This document shows, piece after piece, positions 1 to 7,402 of a DNA stretch of 43,451 nt; position 1 is the first letter of the stretch; each line of letters begins with the position of its first letter. The notes under the pieces are model-generated. The model saw only the letters and a program-made list of their open reading frames with translations. It ran no database searches and had not been told where the DNA came from. This DNA comes from Streptomyces sp. H27-C3 (GTDB lineage: Bacteria > Actinomycetota > Actinomycetes > Streptomycetales > Streptomycetaceae): positions 1 through 43,451 of the forward strand of contig NZ_JASITA010000053.1 of the NCBI RefSeq assembly GCF_030063415.1, read 5' to 3'. The position numbers and the translations under genes are program-made.

Positions 1-57
1 ATACATCCGCACCGCACGCTCACGCAACTCCAGCGAGTACTTTCTGGGGGCAGCCAT
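1..57 (-). CDS. IS3-family transposase OrfA, first 19 residues (partial)
   Basis: Reading the minus strand from an ATG at base 57 gives MAAPRKYSLELRERAVRMY before the window ends. This is the stereotyped start of OrfA transposase subunits of actinobacterial IS3-family elements, which carry a helix-turn-helix that binds the element's ends; OrfB with the DDE catalytic site would follow outside the window. Upstream, GAGAGG-like bases lie a short distance before the ATG. Only the N-terminus is visible, so integrity cannot be judged. The gene points away from the window and its element interrupts the adjacent beta-helix gene. Confidence 0.65.
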   Translation of the reverse strand, partial: MAAPRKYSLELRERAVRMY

Positions 58-126
58 GGCCGATGTTCCTCTCATGAGAACCATCTGACCCTCTGTCACC
101 ATCTTCCGCATCTCGGGGGAACCTCA
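1..126 (-). mobile_element. End of an IS3-type insertion sequence (runs off the window)
   Basis: The first 126 bases read on the minus strand as the 5' end of an insertion sequence: a terminal TGAGGTTCCCCC, about 57 bases of leader and then the start of a transposase at base 57. The boundary is inferred from the neighbouring beta-helix gene, whose recognisable protein sequence stops at about base 127 and continues as unrelated residues into this DNA. The other end and any target-site duplication lie outside the window, so the element cannot be named. IS3 assignment rests on the transposase start only. Confidence 0.6.
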
Positions 127-827
127 GTGACGCACGGGCCGATCCGGTTGTTCTCGACCAGGATGCGATCCGAACGGTCCACTCCAACCGAGTTGCCGTG
201 GCAGCCCCAGTTGGAGTTCGCCGACCCGAGATAGACACCCTCGCCGTACTGCGGCTTGACCAGTCCGGTGTGCTCGACAACGGAGTTACGGATCACCCCG
301 TCGGCGGAGGAGCGGCGGAAGTGCACCCCTTCCTCCTCCACGTGATGCACGTAGAGCCCGTCCAGGCGGACATGGTGCGAGTTGTCCAGGACCACGCCCT
401 TTTTGGAATCCTTGACGGTGAATCCGTTCAGGTTCCAGTACGGCGCCGAGTACAGCCACAGTCCGTAGCCGGAATCCCAGCCGGCTGTGGGCTCCGGGCA
501 GGTAGGCGCCTCGCCGGAGGGGCCGTCGTTGACGAGCACGGCGCTGCGTGGTCCGGTGAGAGTGATGGGTCCGGCCGCCGTGCCTGCCTTCCGGGTGGTG
601 AAGGCTCCCCGGTATTCACCGGGTGCCATCTTGATGGTCTGTCCCGGTGCTGCCTCTGCCAGTGCGTCGGCGAGCTCGGCGGAGGTGGACACATCGACCA
701 CTGGAGCGACCTTCGCGGGTACGTGGGGGCCGGTTGCATGCGCGGGCATCCCCAATGTGCCTGCCGCGACCAGTCCGACGAACGCGGTGAGCGCCGCTTT
801 CGCGGTCGCAGATAGTGCTCTGGACAT
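96..827 (-). pseudogene. Secreted right-handed parallel beta-helix (pectate-lyase-like) protein, 3' end cut by an IS
   Basis: The ORF starts at ATG 827 with AGGAG just upstream. It begins with a clear Sec signal peptide (about residues 1-31, hydrophobic core then a PAHA cleavage site). The mature part has beta-helix features: the N-terminal STSAELADAL/APGQTIKMAPGEY block typical of pectate-lyase-like folds, followed by repeated strands such as LNGFTVKDSKKGVVLDNSHH. Such secreted proteins bind or cleave polysaccharides. After NRIGP the frame runs about a dozen residues into the adjoining insertion sequence and stops, leaving 243 residues, whereas family members are usually considerably longer. 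The missing part would include later coils and possibly catalytic residues, so it is probably non-functional. A palindrome at 1072-1090 lies upstream and may be its operator. Confidence 0.75.
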
Positions 828-1160
828 TGGGTTCTCCTAGTGCTGTTGGGCGGTGAGCCCGACCACTGGAAGGCGAAGTGCCGGATTTCGGGAGGTGTTG
901 CCCGCGTAGAGGCAATCCCAGCCCCCCGGGAGCCGCGGCAGTAGCCGTTGCCGCCCTTGCCCGGGGGTGAACGGGTTCTGAGCCCCGTTCGCTGTCCTCA
1001 TATGTGTTCAGCATCCCGTGGGATGAGTGTCGTGCACCTTTCGGAATCTCTCTAGCCCCGGGACGCGCCAAGTTAGGAAAGTTTCCTTACCGTCATGGGT
1101 GTGAACAGAGTGTCCGTGGAGGGCGTTTCCCGCTGTGAGCGTCCGCAGGCTGTGAAGAGG
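828..1160. other. Intergenic stretch upstream of the beta-helix gene
   Basis: I see no coding region. The stretch contains a perfect 14-bp palindrome CATCCCGTGGGATG (1012-1025) and the near-palindrome at 1072-1090 described separately. It should hold the promoter of the minus-strand beta-helix gene and the 3' flank of the NmrA-like gene, which also runs on the minus strand and ends at 1161. Confidence 0.5.
1072..1090. promoter_or_regulatory. Near-perfect palindrome, probable operator
   Basis: GTTAGGAAA-G-TTTCCTTAC: nine-base arms, eight of nine pairs matching around a single central base. It lies about 245 bases upstream of the beta-helix gene and 70 bases downstream of the NmrA-like gene. 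From memory, AGGAAA/TTTCCT palindromes of this kind occur upstream of secreted glycan-degrading genes in Streptomyces, which would fit the beta-helix gene. The regulator is not in the window, and the distance is long for a simple operator. Confidence 0.45.
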
Positions 1161-2015
1161 TTACGGAGCGGGCGTGCGCAACTCCTGTTCCGCGAAAGCG
1201 CGGAAGCTGCGCGGTGCGCGGCCGGTGAGGCGCTGGACGGTGTCGGTGGTGCGGTCCTCGGCGCCACCGGCGATGGTGTGGTCCATGTCGGCGAGCATGG
1301 CGGCGAACTGGACGGGGATGTCGACGGTCAGACGTTGGCGCATCTGCTCGTGGGTCAGCCGGTGGTGTGTGATGGTCCGGCCGGTGACCTGGGTGAGAGT
1401 GGCGGCGATGTCGTCGTAGCTCAGTGCTTGCGGCCCGGTGAGGATCAGGTCGGTGTTCGGAGCCCGTTCGTCGGTCAGCGCGCGCACGGCGACAGCGGCG
1501 ATGTCGTCGGCATCCACGAAGCCAACGCGGCCCTCGCCGGTTGCCGTCCGGATGGTCCCGTCCGCTCGTGCGGTCTGGGCGTGCGCGTGGTCGCCGGTGA
1601 AGTTCTGCATGAACCATGAGGGCCGCAGAACCGCCCACTGGGAGAACAGTCCGGGCAGGGCCTGATGAACCTGCCCTACCGCAGGGCCGCCGACGGGGAT
1701 CGCCGAAGAGCTGAGTAGCACAGCGCGGTGTACTCCTGCGGTGCGGGCCTGCCGGAGGAAGGGCAGCATGACTGCTGCCGGGTCCGAAGAGCCGATCGGC
1801 GGGATGAGATAGACCTGCTCCACGCCTTCGAGGGCGCCTTCGGAGGATGTGGGGTCGTCCCAGTCGAACCGTACGGCGCGCGCGCCGTCCATGGGCGTGG
1901 CTCGCCGGCTGGCGGCCTTGACGCGCCGTCCCGCGGCGGTCAGTTGGGCGGCGACTCGGCTGCCGGTGGTGCCGGTGGCGCCGATGACCAGGGTGAACTT
2001 CTGCGAGTCGTTCAT
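1161..2015 (-). CDS. NmrA-like / SDR-type NAD(P)-binding protein
   Basis: This 284-residue protein starts at ATG 2015, overlapping the stop of the SnoaL-like gene as TGATG, so the two are translationally coupled. Its N-terminus has a Rossmann glycine motif GATGTTG at residues 12-18, followed by VKAASRRATP (NADP-type ribose contact region) and LIPPIGSSDP, typical of the NmrA/NAD(P)H-azoreductase-like branch of atypical SDRs. These proteins bind NAD(P)(H) and act as oxidoreductases or redox sensors; the substrate cannot be read from the sequence. The usual YxxxK catalytic pair is not evident, as expected for NmrA-like members. Pairing with a SnoaL-like gene and divergence from a TetR repressor suggest response to a small organic ligand. 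An apparent longer frame running upstream is antisense to the TetR gene and was discarded. Confidence 0.85.
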   Translation of the reverse strand: MNDSQKFTLVIGATGTTGSRVAAQLTAAGRRVKAASRRATPMDGARAVRFDWDDPTSSEGALEGVEQVYLIPPIGSSDPAAVMLPFLRQARTAGVHRAVLLSSSAIPVGGPAVGQVHQALPGLFSQWAVLRPSWFMQNFTGDHAHAQTARADGTIRTATGEGRVGFVDADDIAAVAVRALTDERAPNTDLILTGPQALSYDDIAATLTQVTGRTITHHRLTHEQMRQRLTVDIPVQFAAMLADMDHTIAGGAEDRTTDTVQRLTGRAPRSFRAFAEQELRTPAP

Positions 2016-2437
2016 CAGTTGCTTCCTGCGAAGTCGGTGGCGGGGTTCTCCAGGGCGAGCGGGTTCCAGTAGTCGCGGTAGCCGGTGATGCGGCCGTTCT
2101 TGACGGTGACGACGGCGATGTAGGACATGTCGAAGGGGCCGCCGGTCTCCACCAGCCGGCCCACGCCGCGCATCTCCACCACGATGGTCTCCGGGGTGAC
2201 CGTCTGGTGAATCTCGACGTGCGGGAAATCGTGAAGGTCGATGTGGCCGGGGTAGCCGCGCATGTACTCGGCGACGGCCGCCTTGCCCTCCAGTCGCTGC
2301 GGCCGGCCTTCCGGTGCGAAGGGGAACTCGAGGATGCCGTCCTCGTCCCACAGGTCGACCCAGGCGGCGAGGTTCTTGTCCAGCAGCAGTTGCAGGCCGT
2401 GTAGGTACAGGTCTGCCGGTGCGGTGTTCGTGGTCAT
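2015..2437 (-). CDS. SnoaL-like / nuclear transport factor 2-fold protein
   Basis: A 140-residue protein starting at ATG 2437. The start was chosen because the next gene upstream is the divergent TetR operator region and the SnoaL domain begins right after it (YLHGLQLLLDKNLAAWVDLW, then WDEDGILEFPFAPEG). The cone-shaped NTF2/SnoaL fold houses small hydrophobic ligands; members range from polyketide cyclases and isomerases to proteins of unknown activity. The final strand region GRITGYRDYWNPL is characteristic of the family. It ends with TGATG overlap onto the NmrA-like gene, so the pair forms a two-gene operon. The reaction is unknown. Confidence 0.85.
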   Translation of the reverse strand: MTTNTAPADLYLHGLQLLLDKNLAAWVDLWDEDGILEFPFAPEGRPQRLEGKAAVAEYMRGYPGHIDLHDFPHVEIHQTVTPETIVVEMRGVGRLVETGGPFDMSYIAVVTVKNGRITGYRDYWNPLALENPATDFAGSN

Positions 2438-2459
2438 GGCGTGCTCCGTCCCGTAGAAT

Positions 2460-2510
2460 ACGGACCCGGGGTCCGCTTCGTGGCGTGAACGATACGGACC
2501 ATGGGTCCGT
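2460..2510. promoter_or_regulatory. Two TetR operators between the SnoaL-NmrA operon and tetR
   Basis: Two copies of one spaced palindrome lie in the 91-base divergent region. ACGGACC-CGG-GGTCCGC spans 2460-2476 and ACGGACC-ATG-GGTCCGT spans 2494-2510; both are preceded by T. Centres are 34 bp apart, about three helical turns, so two dimers could bind the same DNA face. The second copy ends 18 bases before the tetR start, which suits autorepression, and the first lies 23 bases from the SnoaL-like start, which suits control of that operon. TetR binding is inferred from position and symmetry. Confidence 0.8.
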
Positions 2511-2528
2511 TTGGCGAGGAGGGGTCGT

Positions 2529-3122
2529 ATGCCGGAACGCAAGCCGCGCGCGGACGCCACGCGCAATCGAGAGGCCGTCCTCGCGGCCGCCGACAAGCTC
2601 TTTACCAGTCGCGAGAGCCCGGGGGTGGTCACTATGGCCGACATCGCGGCGGCAGCCGGTGTCGGCAAGGCGACGCTCTTCCGCGGATTCGGTGACCGCA
2701 CTGGCCTGATCCAAGCGCTGTACGAGATGCGGCTCGCACCCATCAGGATCGCCGCCGAAGAAGGGGCGCCACCTCTGGGGCCCGCCACCCCGCCGCTCCA
2801 GCGCGTACCCGCTCTCCTTGACGCGGTCCTGTGCTTCAAGCTGGACAACCGTCACCTCGCCCTGGCGCTGGAGGGAACCGGCAGCGACAGCCCTTATGAG
2901 GCAGAGCACTACGAGCGGTGGCACGGCACGCTCCAGGCCGCGTTGGAGGGGATCCCCGGACTCACTCACAGCGATTTCATTGCGCATGCTCTGCTCGCCG
3001 CGACGCGCGCCGATCTCGTCGAACATCTCGTCGGCGCGAAGGGGATGACCCGCGAGCAGATGCGGGCGCACTTGGCGGCCCTCACCACCAGAGTCCTGGA
3101 ATCCGGTGCGACACGGGATTGA
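2529..3122 (+). CDS. TetR/AcrR-family transcriptional repressor
   Basis: The 197-residue protein is started at ATG 2529 because GAGGAGGGG lies 5-12 bases upstream; a TTG at 2511 in frame would abut the operator. The N-terminal DNA-binding domain is clear: TRNREAVLAAADKLF, then TMADIAAAAGVGKATLFRGF as helix-turn-helix. The C-terminal two thirds form the ligand-binding and dimerisation helices, with a segment (LVEHLVGAKGMTREQMRAHLAALTTRVL) like other actinobacterial TetR proteins that control NmrA/SDR neighbours. It is divergent from the SnoaL-NmrA operon and faces two matching palindromes, so it probably represses both itself and that operon until a small molecule binds. Confidence 0.88.
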   Translation: MPERKPRADATRNREAVLAAADKLFTSRESPGVVTMADIAAAAGVGKATLFRGFGDRTGLIQALYEMRLAPIRIAAEEGAPPLGPATPPLQRVPALLDAVLCFKLDNRHLALALEGTGSDSPYEAEHYERWHGTLQAALEGIPGLTHSDFIAHALLAATRADLVEHLVGAKGMTREQMRAHLAALTTRVLESGATRD

Positions 3123-3251
3123 GCAAGATGCGGGGTTGAACAGGGCGCGGGAGCGAAACAACTCGGCTGGCTGGGCTCGGCCGGGCTGTTCCAGGTGCTG
3201 TCACCCGGTCGGGACGAGGGGCGGGATGATTGGCGTGTGGATCTCATAGGC

Positions 3252-3590
3252 ATGAGCGAGCGTGAGTACTGGGCCAACCTCGCCAAACGGCAGGGCATGT
3301 ATCTCGAGCGGATTTCGCTCACCGCCGTGCAAGCGTATGTGGATGGATACGACGCTCATGCCCGGCGCTACGGCGGTCCAGGGCTTGATGGCTGGCGTGA
3401 GTGGCTGGTGGCCCGCCGCGGCCGCGACTGCAGCCACGTCTGGTGGGGCCTGGTTCGCCACATTGCTCTCCCGCACGGCTGGGACCATCGCCAGCTGACG
3501 CCGGGGCAGGAAGAGCGAGTTGTCCAAGTGCTCTTCGCGCTGCTCGATGAATTCCTCGCGGAGCGAGAGGCGGCGAGGGGCGTATTTTGA
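3252..3590 (+). CDS. Conserved hypothetical protein (SEREYWANLAKRQGMYL type)
   Basis: A 112-residue frame from ATG 3252; longer in-frame GTG starts exist at 3195 and 3237 and cannot be excluded because no strong ribosome site is seen. The start MSEREYWANLAKRQGMYLER resembles a group of small actinobacterial proteins beginning with SEREF..xRPGMYLG that have no known function. The remainder is Trp- and Arg-rich (LDGWREWLVARRG, HVWWGLVRHIALPHGWD), acidic-helical at the end (VVQVLFALLDEFLAEREAA) and without membrane segments or a signal. It follows the TetR gene by 129 bases on the same strand but is probably an independent unit. Confidence 0.6.
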   Translation: MSEREYWANLAKRQGMYLERISLTAVQAYVDGYDAHARRYGGPGLDGWREWLVARRGRDCSHVWWGLVRHIALPHGWDHRQLTPGQEERVVQVLFALLDEFLAEREAARGVF

Positions 3591-3674
3591 CCCTCCCGTC
3601 CGGTAGCCGACACACCCATCCACCGGGTCAGCGCTCGGCGTCGGCGCTCTCCTGGAATTCGGTCGCCGCGCCGG

Positions 3675-3938
3675 TCATCGCGGCCACTCCGGGGAGTCAT
3701 TGGCGAGTCGCACGGTGAACCAGCAGCGTGAGCACAGGTCGAGCCAGCGCGGCCCGGCCGTGGAGGAATTGACGATCACGGCGCAGACGGCCGGTGCGCC
3801 GCAACCGAGGCACGAATGGTCCTCGTCGCGGACCCGGTCGGTCAGCTCGCTCCCGCTCGCATCGGTCGGCGCGGCGGCGAGCAGCTCAGGCTCAGCGGCG
3901 ATCAGCAGGAGAAGCCCGGTTGCGGATACGGCGTCCAT
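3675..3938 (-). CDS. Small hypothetical protein with CxxC pairs (possible zinc ribbon)
   Basis: An 87-residue frame. The N-terminus is hydrophobic (TGLLLLIAAEPELLAAAP). The C-terminal half carries CLGCGAPAVC and later DLCSRCW, that is two CxxC pairs separated by about 23 residues, the spacing of a zinc ribbon, so it may bind Zn2+. Similar short Cys-pair proteins are common and uncharacterised in Streptomyces. It converges with the hypothetical gene at 3252-3590. No domain with a known activity is recognised, and a chance ORF remains possible, although the paired cysteines make that less likely. Confidence 0.5.
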   Translation of the reverse strand: MDAVSATGLLLLIAAEPELLAAAPTDASGSELTDRVRDEDHSCLGCGAPAVCAVIVNSSTAGPRWLDLCSRCWFTVRLANDSPEWPR

Positions 3939-4291
3939 CTACGGCTCCTCCGGGGCGGCCCGGGCGGGACGGAACCCCGGGGGACTGTCCCGTACGGGGG
4001 CGATGCGCAGCGGCTCATCGGTCACGGTTCTCCAATTCGACGGTCGCTGATCAGAACCTGGCGATCGGGGTGGCGAGGCGCTCCGGGCGCAGGTGGGAAT
4101 CGTCTTCGTCGGCGACGTACCGGCATATTCAGTCTTCGCACTCCTCCAGCTTGTCAAACTCTGCGAGTGAGCAGTCCTGGAAGTGGTCGGCCACGCTCTC
4201 CTGCCACGGGCGGCGCGCGAACGGCGTCCTCGCCTCGCCCGACGGGGGCCGCGCACCGGTGGTCCGGCATCGCGGAACGGGGTATGGATGA
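3939..4291. other. Non-coding stretch with a possible minus-strand gene tail
   Basis: No intact gene is visible. On the minus strand a frame ending at 4129 closes with PWQESVADHFQDCSLAEFD and an acidic tail, which looks like the genuine C-terminus of a soluble protein, but nothing upstream of about base 4215 in that frame looks coding. It is best read as a short unassigned gene remnant. The rest shows nothing I can support. Confidence 0.35.
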
Positions 4292-4880
4292 GAAGTAAAG
4301 AAAGACGCGAATGGCCGGTTCGTGCACGTCCGGAGTGCGAGAGAGCACAACCTGCGGAATGTCGCCGTCGACGTCCCGCGGGACGCGATGGTGGCATTCA
4401 CCGGGGTTTCCGGTTCCGGCAAGTCTCCTCTCGATTTCGGCACGCTCTACGCCGAGGCCCAGCGCCGACACTTCGAGTCCGTCGCACCGTACGCCCGCCG
4501 GCTGCTTCAACAGGTTGGTGCACCGCATGTCCAGGAGATCACCGGGCTGCCACCGGCAGTGGCCCTGCAGCAGCGCCGCGGGGCGCCCGGCGTACGGTCG
4601 ACGGTCGGTACCCTCACCAGGCTGTCCAACCTGCTGCGGATGCTCTACTCGCGCGCCGGGACCTACCCGCCAGGGGCCCCACGACTGGAGGCCGAGGCAT
4701 TCTCGCCCAATACCGTGGCCGGCGCCTGCCCGCGGTGCCACGGACTGGGGCTCGTCCACGACATCGCCGAGGACCTGCTCGTCCCGGACACGTCTGAGCA
4801 TCGGTGACGGCGCATCGCGGCCTGGCCTGAACTGTGTGCTTCGGCCTGGCGCCTTCTGTGTGCCCCGGCTGTCCAGCTGA
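4292..4880 (+). pseudogene. UvrA-like (excinuclease ABC subunit A family) N-terminal remnant
   Basis: The frame that opens at 4292 reads FVHVRSAREHNLRNVAVDVP, then Walker A GVSGSGKS, then LDFGTLYAEAQRRHFESVAP and VGTLTRLSNLLRMLYSRAGT, all diagnostic of UvrA-type ABC ATPases, probably the short UvrA2/drug-resistance-like branch. A zinc-finger start CPRCHGLG follows. At about 4793-4800 the frame shifts: the main frame stops at 4807 after VPDTSEHR, while the +1 frame continues as RLSIGDGA, matching the expected LSIRDGA block, before losing similarity. The rest of a protein of about 700-900 residues is absent, so this is a dead fragment. A Ser-to-Pro change directly after Walker A (GKSPL instead of GKSSL) is another sign of relaxed constraint. 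Confidence 0.85.
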
Positions 4881-4923
4881 GGCGCGCGGAAGGCGTTCGG
4901 CGCTGGGGTGTACGGTCCCGAGG

Positions 4924-5007
4924 CCCGAATCCGTCAAGCGGCGCACGGCACTTGACGGATCCGGGCGTCCGGCCGGTGGCCGGCCTCCCGCGGGTGCGAG
5001 ACCCGCG
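4924..5007 (-). terminator. Two hairpins downstream of the secreted amidase gene
   Basis: A long hairpin has arms CCCGAATCCGTCAAG (4924-4938) and CTTGACGGATCCGGG (4951-4965), 14 of 15 pairs matching with a 12-base loop. A second hairpin CGCGGGT-GCGAG-ACCCGCG sits at 4989-5007, only five bases past the amidase stop at 5013. No T-tract follows, as is usual for Streptomyces terminators. They probably end transcription of the minus-strand amidase gene. Confidence 0.65.
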
Positions 5008-5012
5008 ACCTG

Positions 5013-6182
5013 TCAGGTGCGGTAGGCGTAGTAGTTCGCCGTCGGGTAGGACGCGACGAGACTCGCTATCGACTTCCGGTAGGTGTTGTTGGAGTGGTAC
5101 GTCACGTACGGCGTACCTGACCGGTTCCGGTACGAGACCAGCATGGTGTGGTCCTTCGACCCGTTCCGGTCGAAGTCCACCTGGAGTACGTCGCCGACAC
5201 CCATCTCCCACACGTTGGAGAGGTTGGTCGTGCGCTTGCTGGAGAGGGCGAACCAGGACCACTCGTTGACGCCCACCCAGGAGAGGGTGTTACCGAGGGT
5301 CGGGTCGCTCCACCACTTGCGGTAGTCGTCCCAGGAGCCGGGCGCGTGCTTCCAGCCGCCCGCCTTCAGAGCCTGGCTGACGAAGTTGGTGCAGTCACCG
5401 CCGGCGCCGGCACCGTCGTACGACGGATAAGCGGGGTTGTAGTTGCTCCAGTACTTTTCCGCGTACGTCGCCATGGCCGCGTAGTTGTAGCCGTTGGGGT
5501 TCGTGGTCGGCTTCGCCGCCGGCACTCGCGAGGGCCGCGTGGTGGTGGCTCTGGTGGCGGCCGGAAGATCGTCGGCGGCGGTCGCCTTGACCATCGGCGC
5601 CTTCAGCGGTGCGTTGACCGCCGACAGGCCGGTGTCCGTTGAGCGTATGCCGGTCAGCGCCCATGTGCCGCCCGCCGCCTGGGCGAAGGTGAGCTCGTGA
5701 TGCGCCTGGAACCCGGTCGTGCCGGGCTCGTTGCCACGTATCTTCTTGTACGTGAGCGTGGTGGTCTCGGTCACCCGGACCGTGGCCTTGGCGTCGCGCA
5801 CCTTGGTGTTGTTCACTGTCACCTTGGTGTCGGCGGCGCTGTACGCCTCGCCCAGGTCGCGGAGCCGCTCCTTACGGTCACGCAACGAGGACTGGGCGCC
5901 GCCCTCCGACCGGAACAAACCCGGGGACAGGTGTACTTGGCGTTCCGCGGGCGGTGTCGACCGCCGCGTCTGCCGGTTGTCCAGCAGGGCCGTCGTACGG
6001 TCCGTCAGCACAGCATCCGTAAGCCGCCCGAAGGACTCGCGGGTGGCACGGTCGACCGTGCCACTGGCGGTCGGAGCGGCAGGCTCGTGCCATGAGGCAC
6101 CCGCTGTGGCGGGCAGTACGACAGCTGCGGCTGCGACCGCCAACACGCTGCCGACAGTGGCCCTGAACGTCGATCTCTTCAC
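5013..6182 (-). CDS. Secreted amidase-domain protein (putative amidase, Amidase_6 type)
   Basis: The GTG at 6182 starts a 389-residue protein (KRSTFRATVGSVLAVAAAAV) with a Sec signal peptide of about 30 residues. Residues about 35-230 form a variable stalk-like region. The C-terminal domain begins NYAAMATYAEKYWSNYNPAY and contains GDCTNFVSQAL with the likely nucleophile Cys at about residue 264, DHTMLVSY with His at about 345, and YHSNNTY near 363, the Cys/His/Asn arrangement of CHAP/NlpC-like amidases. It should act outside the membrane, possibly on cell-wall peptides, though the substrate of this family is unproven. The gene appears monocistronic, with hairpins on both sides. An apparent long N-terminal extension upstream of the GTG is antisense read-through and was discarded. 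Confidence 0.85.
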   Translation of the reverse strand: MKRSTFRATVGSVLAVAAAAVVLPATAGASWHEPAAPTASGTVDRATRESFGRLTDAVLTDRTTALLDNRQTRRSTPPAERQVHLSPGLFRSEGGAQSSLRDRKERLRDLGEAYSAADTKVTVNNTKVRDAKATVRVTETTTLTYKKIRGNEPGTTGFQAHHELTFAQAAGGTWALTGIRSTDTGLSAVNAPLKAPMVKATAADDLPAATRATTTRPSRVPAAKPTTNPNGYNYAAMATYAEKYWSNYNPAYPSYDGAGAGGDCTNFVSQALKAGGWKHAPGSWDDYRKWWSDPTLGNTLSWVGVNEWSWFALSSKRTTNLSNVWEMGVGDVLQVDFDRNGSKDHTMLVSYRNRSGTPYVTYHSNNTYRKSIASLVASYPTANYYAYRT

Positions 6183-6662
6183 GAAGGCTCTCCCCTTGTC
6201 ACCCCGGTCTGCGCACGGACCGGGGGACGGAATCTTCGCATGAACTGATGCGATGTGAAGGGCTGGTGTGGGTTGCGGAATTGCCACAAGATGCCGGTGG
6301 GCCGATTCGGCGCGTCCTGGGCCGGGTGCTGTCGCGCCGGTCACGCGCCGTTCCATCGCCTCAACTCCCCGCACCCAGCGGGTGCCTGTGGCGGTGAGCG
6401 AGTCCTTCGGCTTCGGCGGCCACAATGCCGCACCGGTCCTCGGCGCGATGTAGCGCCGAAGTGCACGGCCGACCGACCCGGAATCGTGGTACCTCGGTCC
6501 GTCCTCCGGCCCCCCGGCAACGGCCGGTGGACGGAGGGCGGAGCGCGGAGGTCGGAGGTCGGACTGAGAACGTACAACTGGCGCGCGTACGGCTGCTGGG
6601 GGAGTCGGCGGAAGCCCTGCCGTACGGGCGTCCATATCAGGTCCCGGTAGGGTCGCCTCATT
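6183..6662. other. Divergent intergenic region with hairpins
   Basis: This 480-base region separates the divergent amidase and FGE-like genes and shows no coding. Three inverted repeats stand out: CCCCGGTC-TGCGCACG-GACCGGGG (6202-6225) in the amidase leader, CGCAT-GAACTG-ATGCG (6237-6252), and a 13-bp stem with one mismatch, CCGTCCTCCGGCC (6499-6511) against GGCCGGTGGACGG (6522-6534), in the FGE-like leader. Short GGAGGTCGGAGGTCGGA repeats follow near 6550. They could be attenuator or operator elements. I could not fit a known riboswitch. Confidence 0.45.
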
Positions 6663-7334
6663 ATGGACACTATTACAGCGACGATGATCGCCATCCCACC
6701 GGGGCAGGTGACCCTGTCGGACCGGCGCACACAGCGCAGTTGGTCGGTCGACCTCGCCCCCTACCAGCTGGCGGCGTTTCCTGTCACCCAGAAGCTGTAC
6801 GCACAGGTCACCGGAGCGCGGTCGGCTACGGCCCATGGGGACGAGCTGCCCGTCGAGAACATTTCCTGGTGGGACGCGGTCCGCTTCTGCAACGCGCTGT
6901 CCGAGCGCGACGGGCTCGCGCTCGCCTACCACCTCCCTGCTGACGGTGAGAAGATCGAGTGGGATGCCACCGCCGACGGGTACCGGCTGCCGACCGAAGC
7001 CGAGTGGGAACACGCCTGTCGTGCCGGTACGACAGGACCGCACTACGGGCCGCTCGATGAGATCGCCTGGTACCGCGGAAACTCGGACGGGCGCATCCAC
7101 AAGGTGGGTGGCAAGCAGGCCAACCCGTGGGGCCTGTACGACATGCTCGGCAACGTCTGGGACTGGTGCTGGGACACCTACGACGTCGAGGTCTACGGCG
7201 CCTACCGGGTCCTGCGTGGTGGTGGCTGGTTCGACGAGCACTGGAGCTGCCGGGCCTCGGCGCGGCGCCGCAGCCACCCCACCTTCCAGGTCGACGACGT
7301 AGGCTTCCGCGTCGCGCGTTCCGTTGTGCGCTGA
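6663..7334 (+). CDS. FGE/SUMF1-fold protein lacking the formylglycine-generating cysteine pair
   Basis: A 223-residue protein with the compact sulfatase-modifying-factor fold: PVTQKLYAQVTG, VENISWWDAVRFCNALSERD, YRLPTEAEWEHACRAGTTGP, NPWGLYDMLGNVWDWCWDTY, YRVLRGGGWFDE and GFRVAR appear in family order. True formylglycine-generating enzymes use two cysteines in an RGGSYLCHxxYCNRYR-type loop for copper and oxygen. Here the loop reads RGGGWFDEHWSCRASARR, so only the second cysteine position is kept. It is therefore unlikely to convert sulfatase cysteines and is more like the large, poorly characterised group of SUMF1 relatives. No sulfatase gene lies nearby. The start ATG 6663 has only a weak AGGG upstream. 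Confidence 0.8.
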   Translation: MDTITATMIAIPPGQVTLSDRRTQRSWSVDLAPYQLAAFPVTQKLYAQVTGARSATAHGDELPVENISWWDAVRFCNALSERDGLALAYHLPADGEKIEWDATADGYRLPTEAEWEHACRAGTTGPHYGPLDEIAWYRGNSDGRIHKVGGKQANPWGLYDMLGNVWDWCWDTYDVEVYGAYRVLRGGGWFDEHWSCRASARRRSHPTFQVDDVGFRVARSVVR

Positions 7335-7402
7335 GAATGTCGGCTGCCGGCTGTCTCCTTGAAGACACCGTGACTTTTTCGCGTGGCGCCGACGGCGGGC
7401 GC

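Noticed and set aside
1161..3161. 666-residue open frame on the minus strand
   Set aside because: Only the part from 2015 down is a real gene (NmrA-like); the rest is antisense to the TetR gene and the SnoaL-like gene in another frame, an effect of high GC content.
6183..6260. Riboswitch (cyclic-di-AMP type) in the leader of the secreted amidase
   Set aside because: Cell-wall hydrolase genes in Streptomyces can carry such riboswitches, but here I see only a simple 8-bp hairpin and not the conserved core elements.
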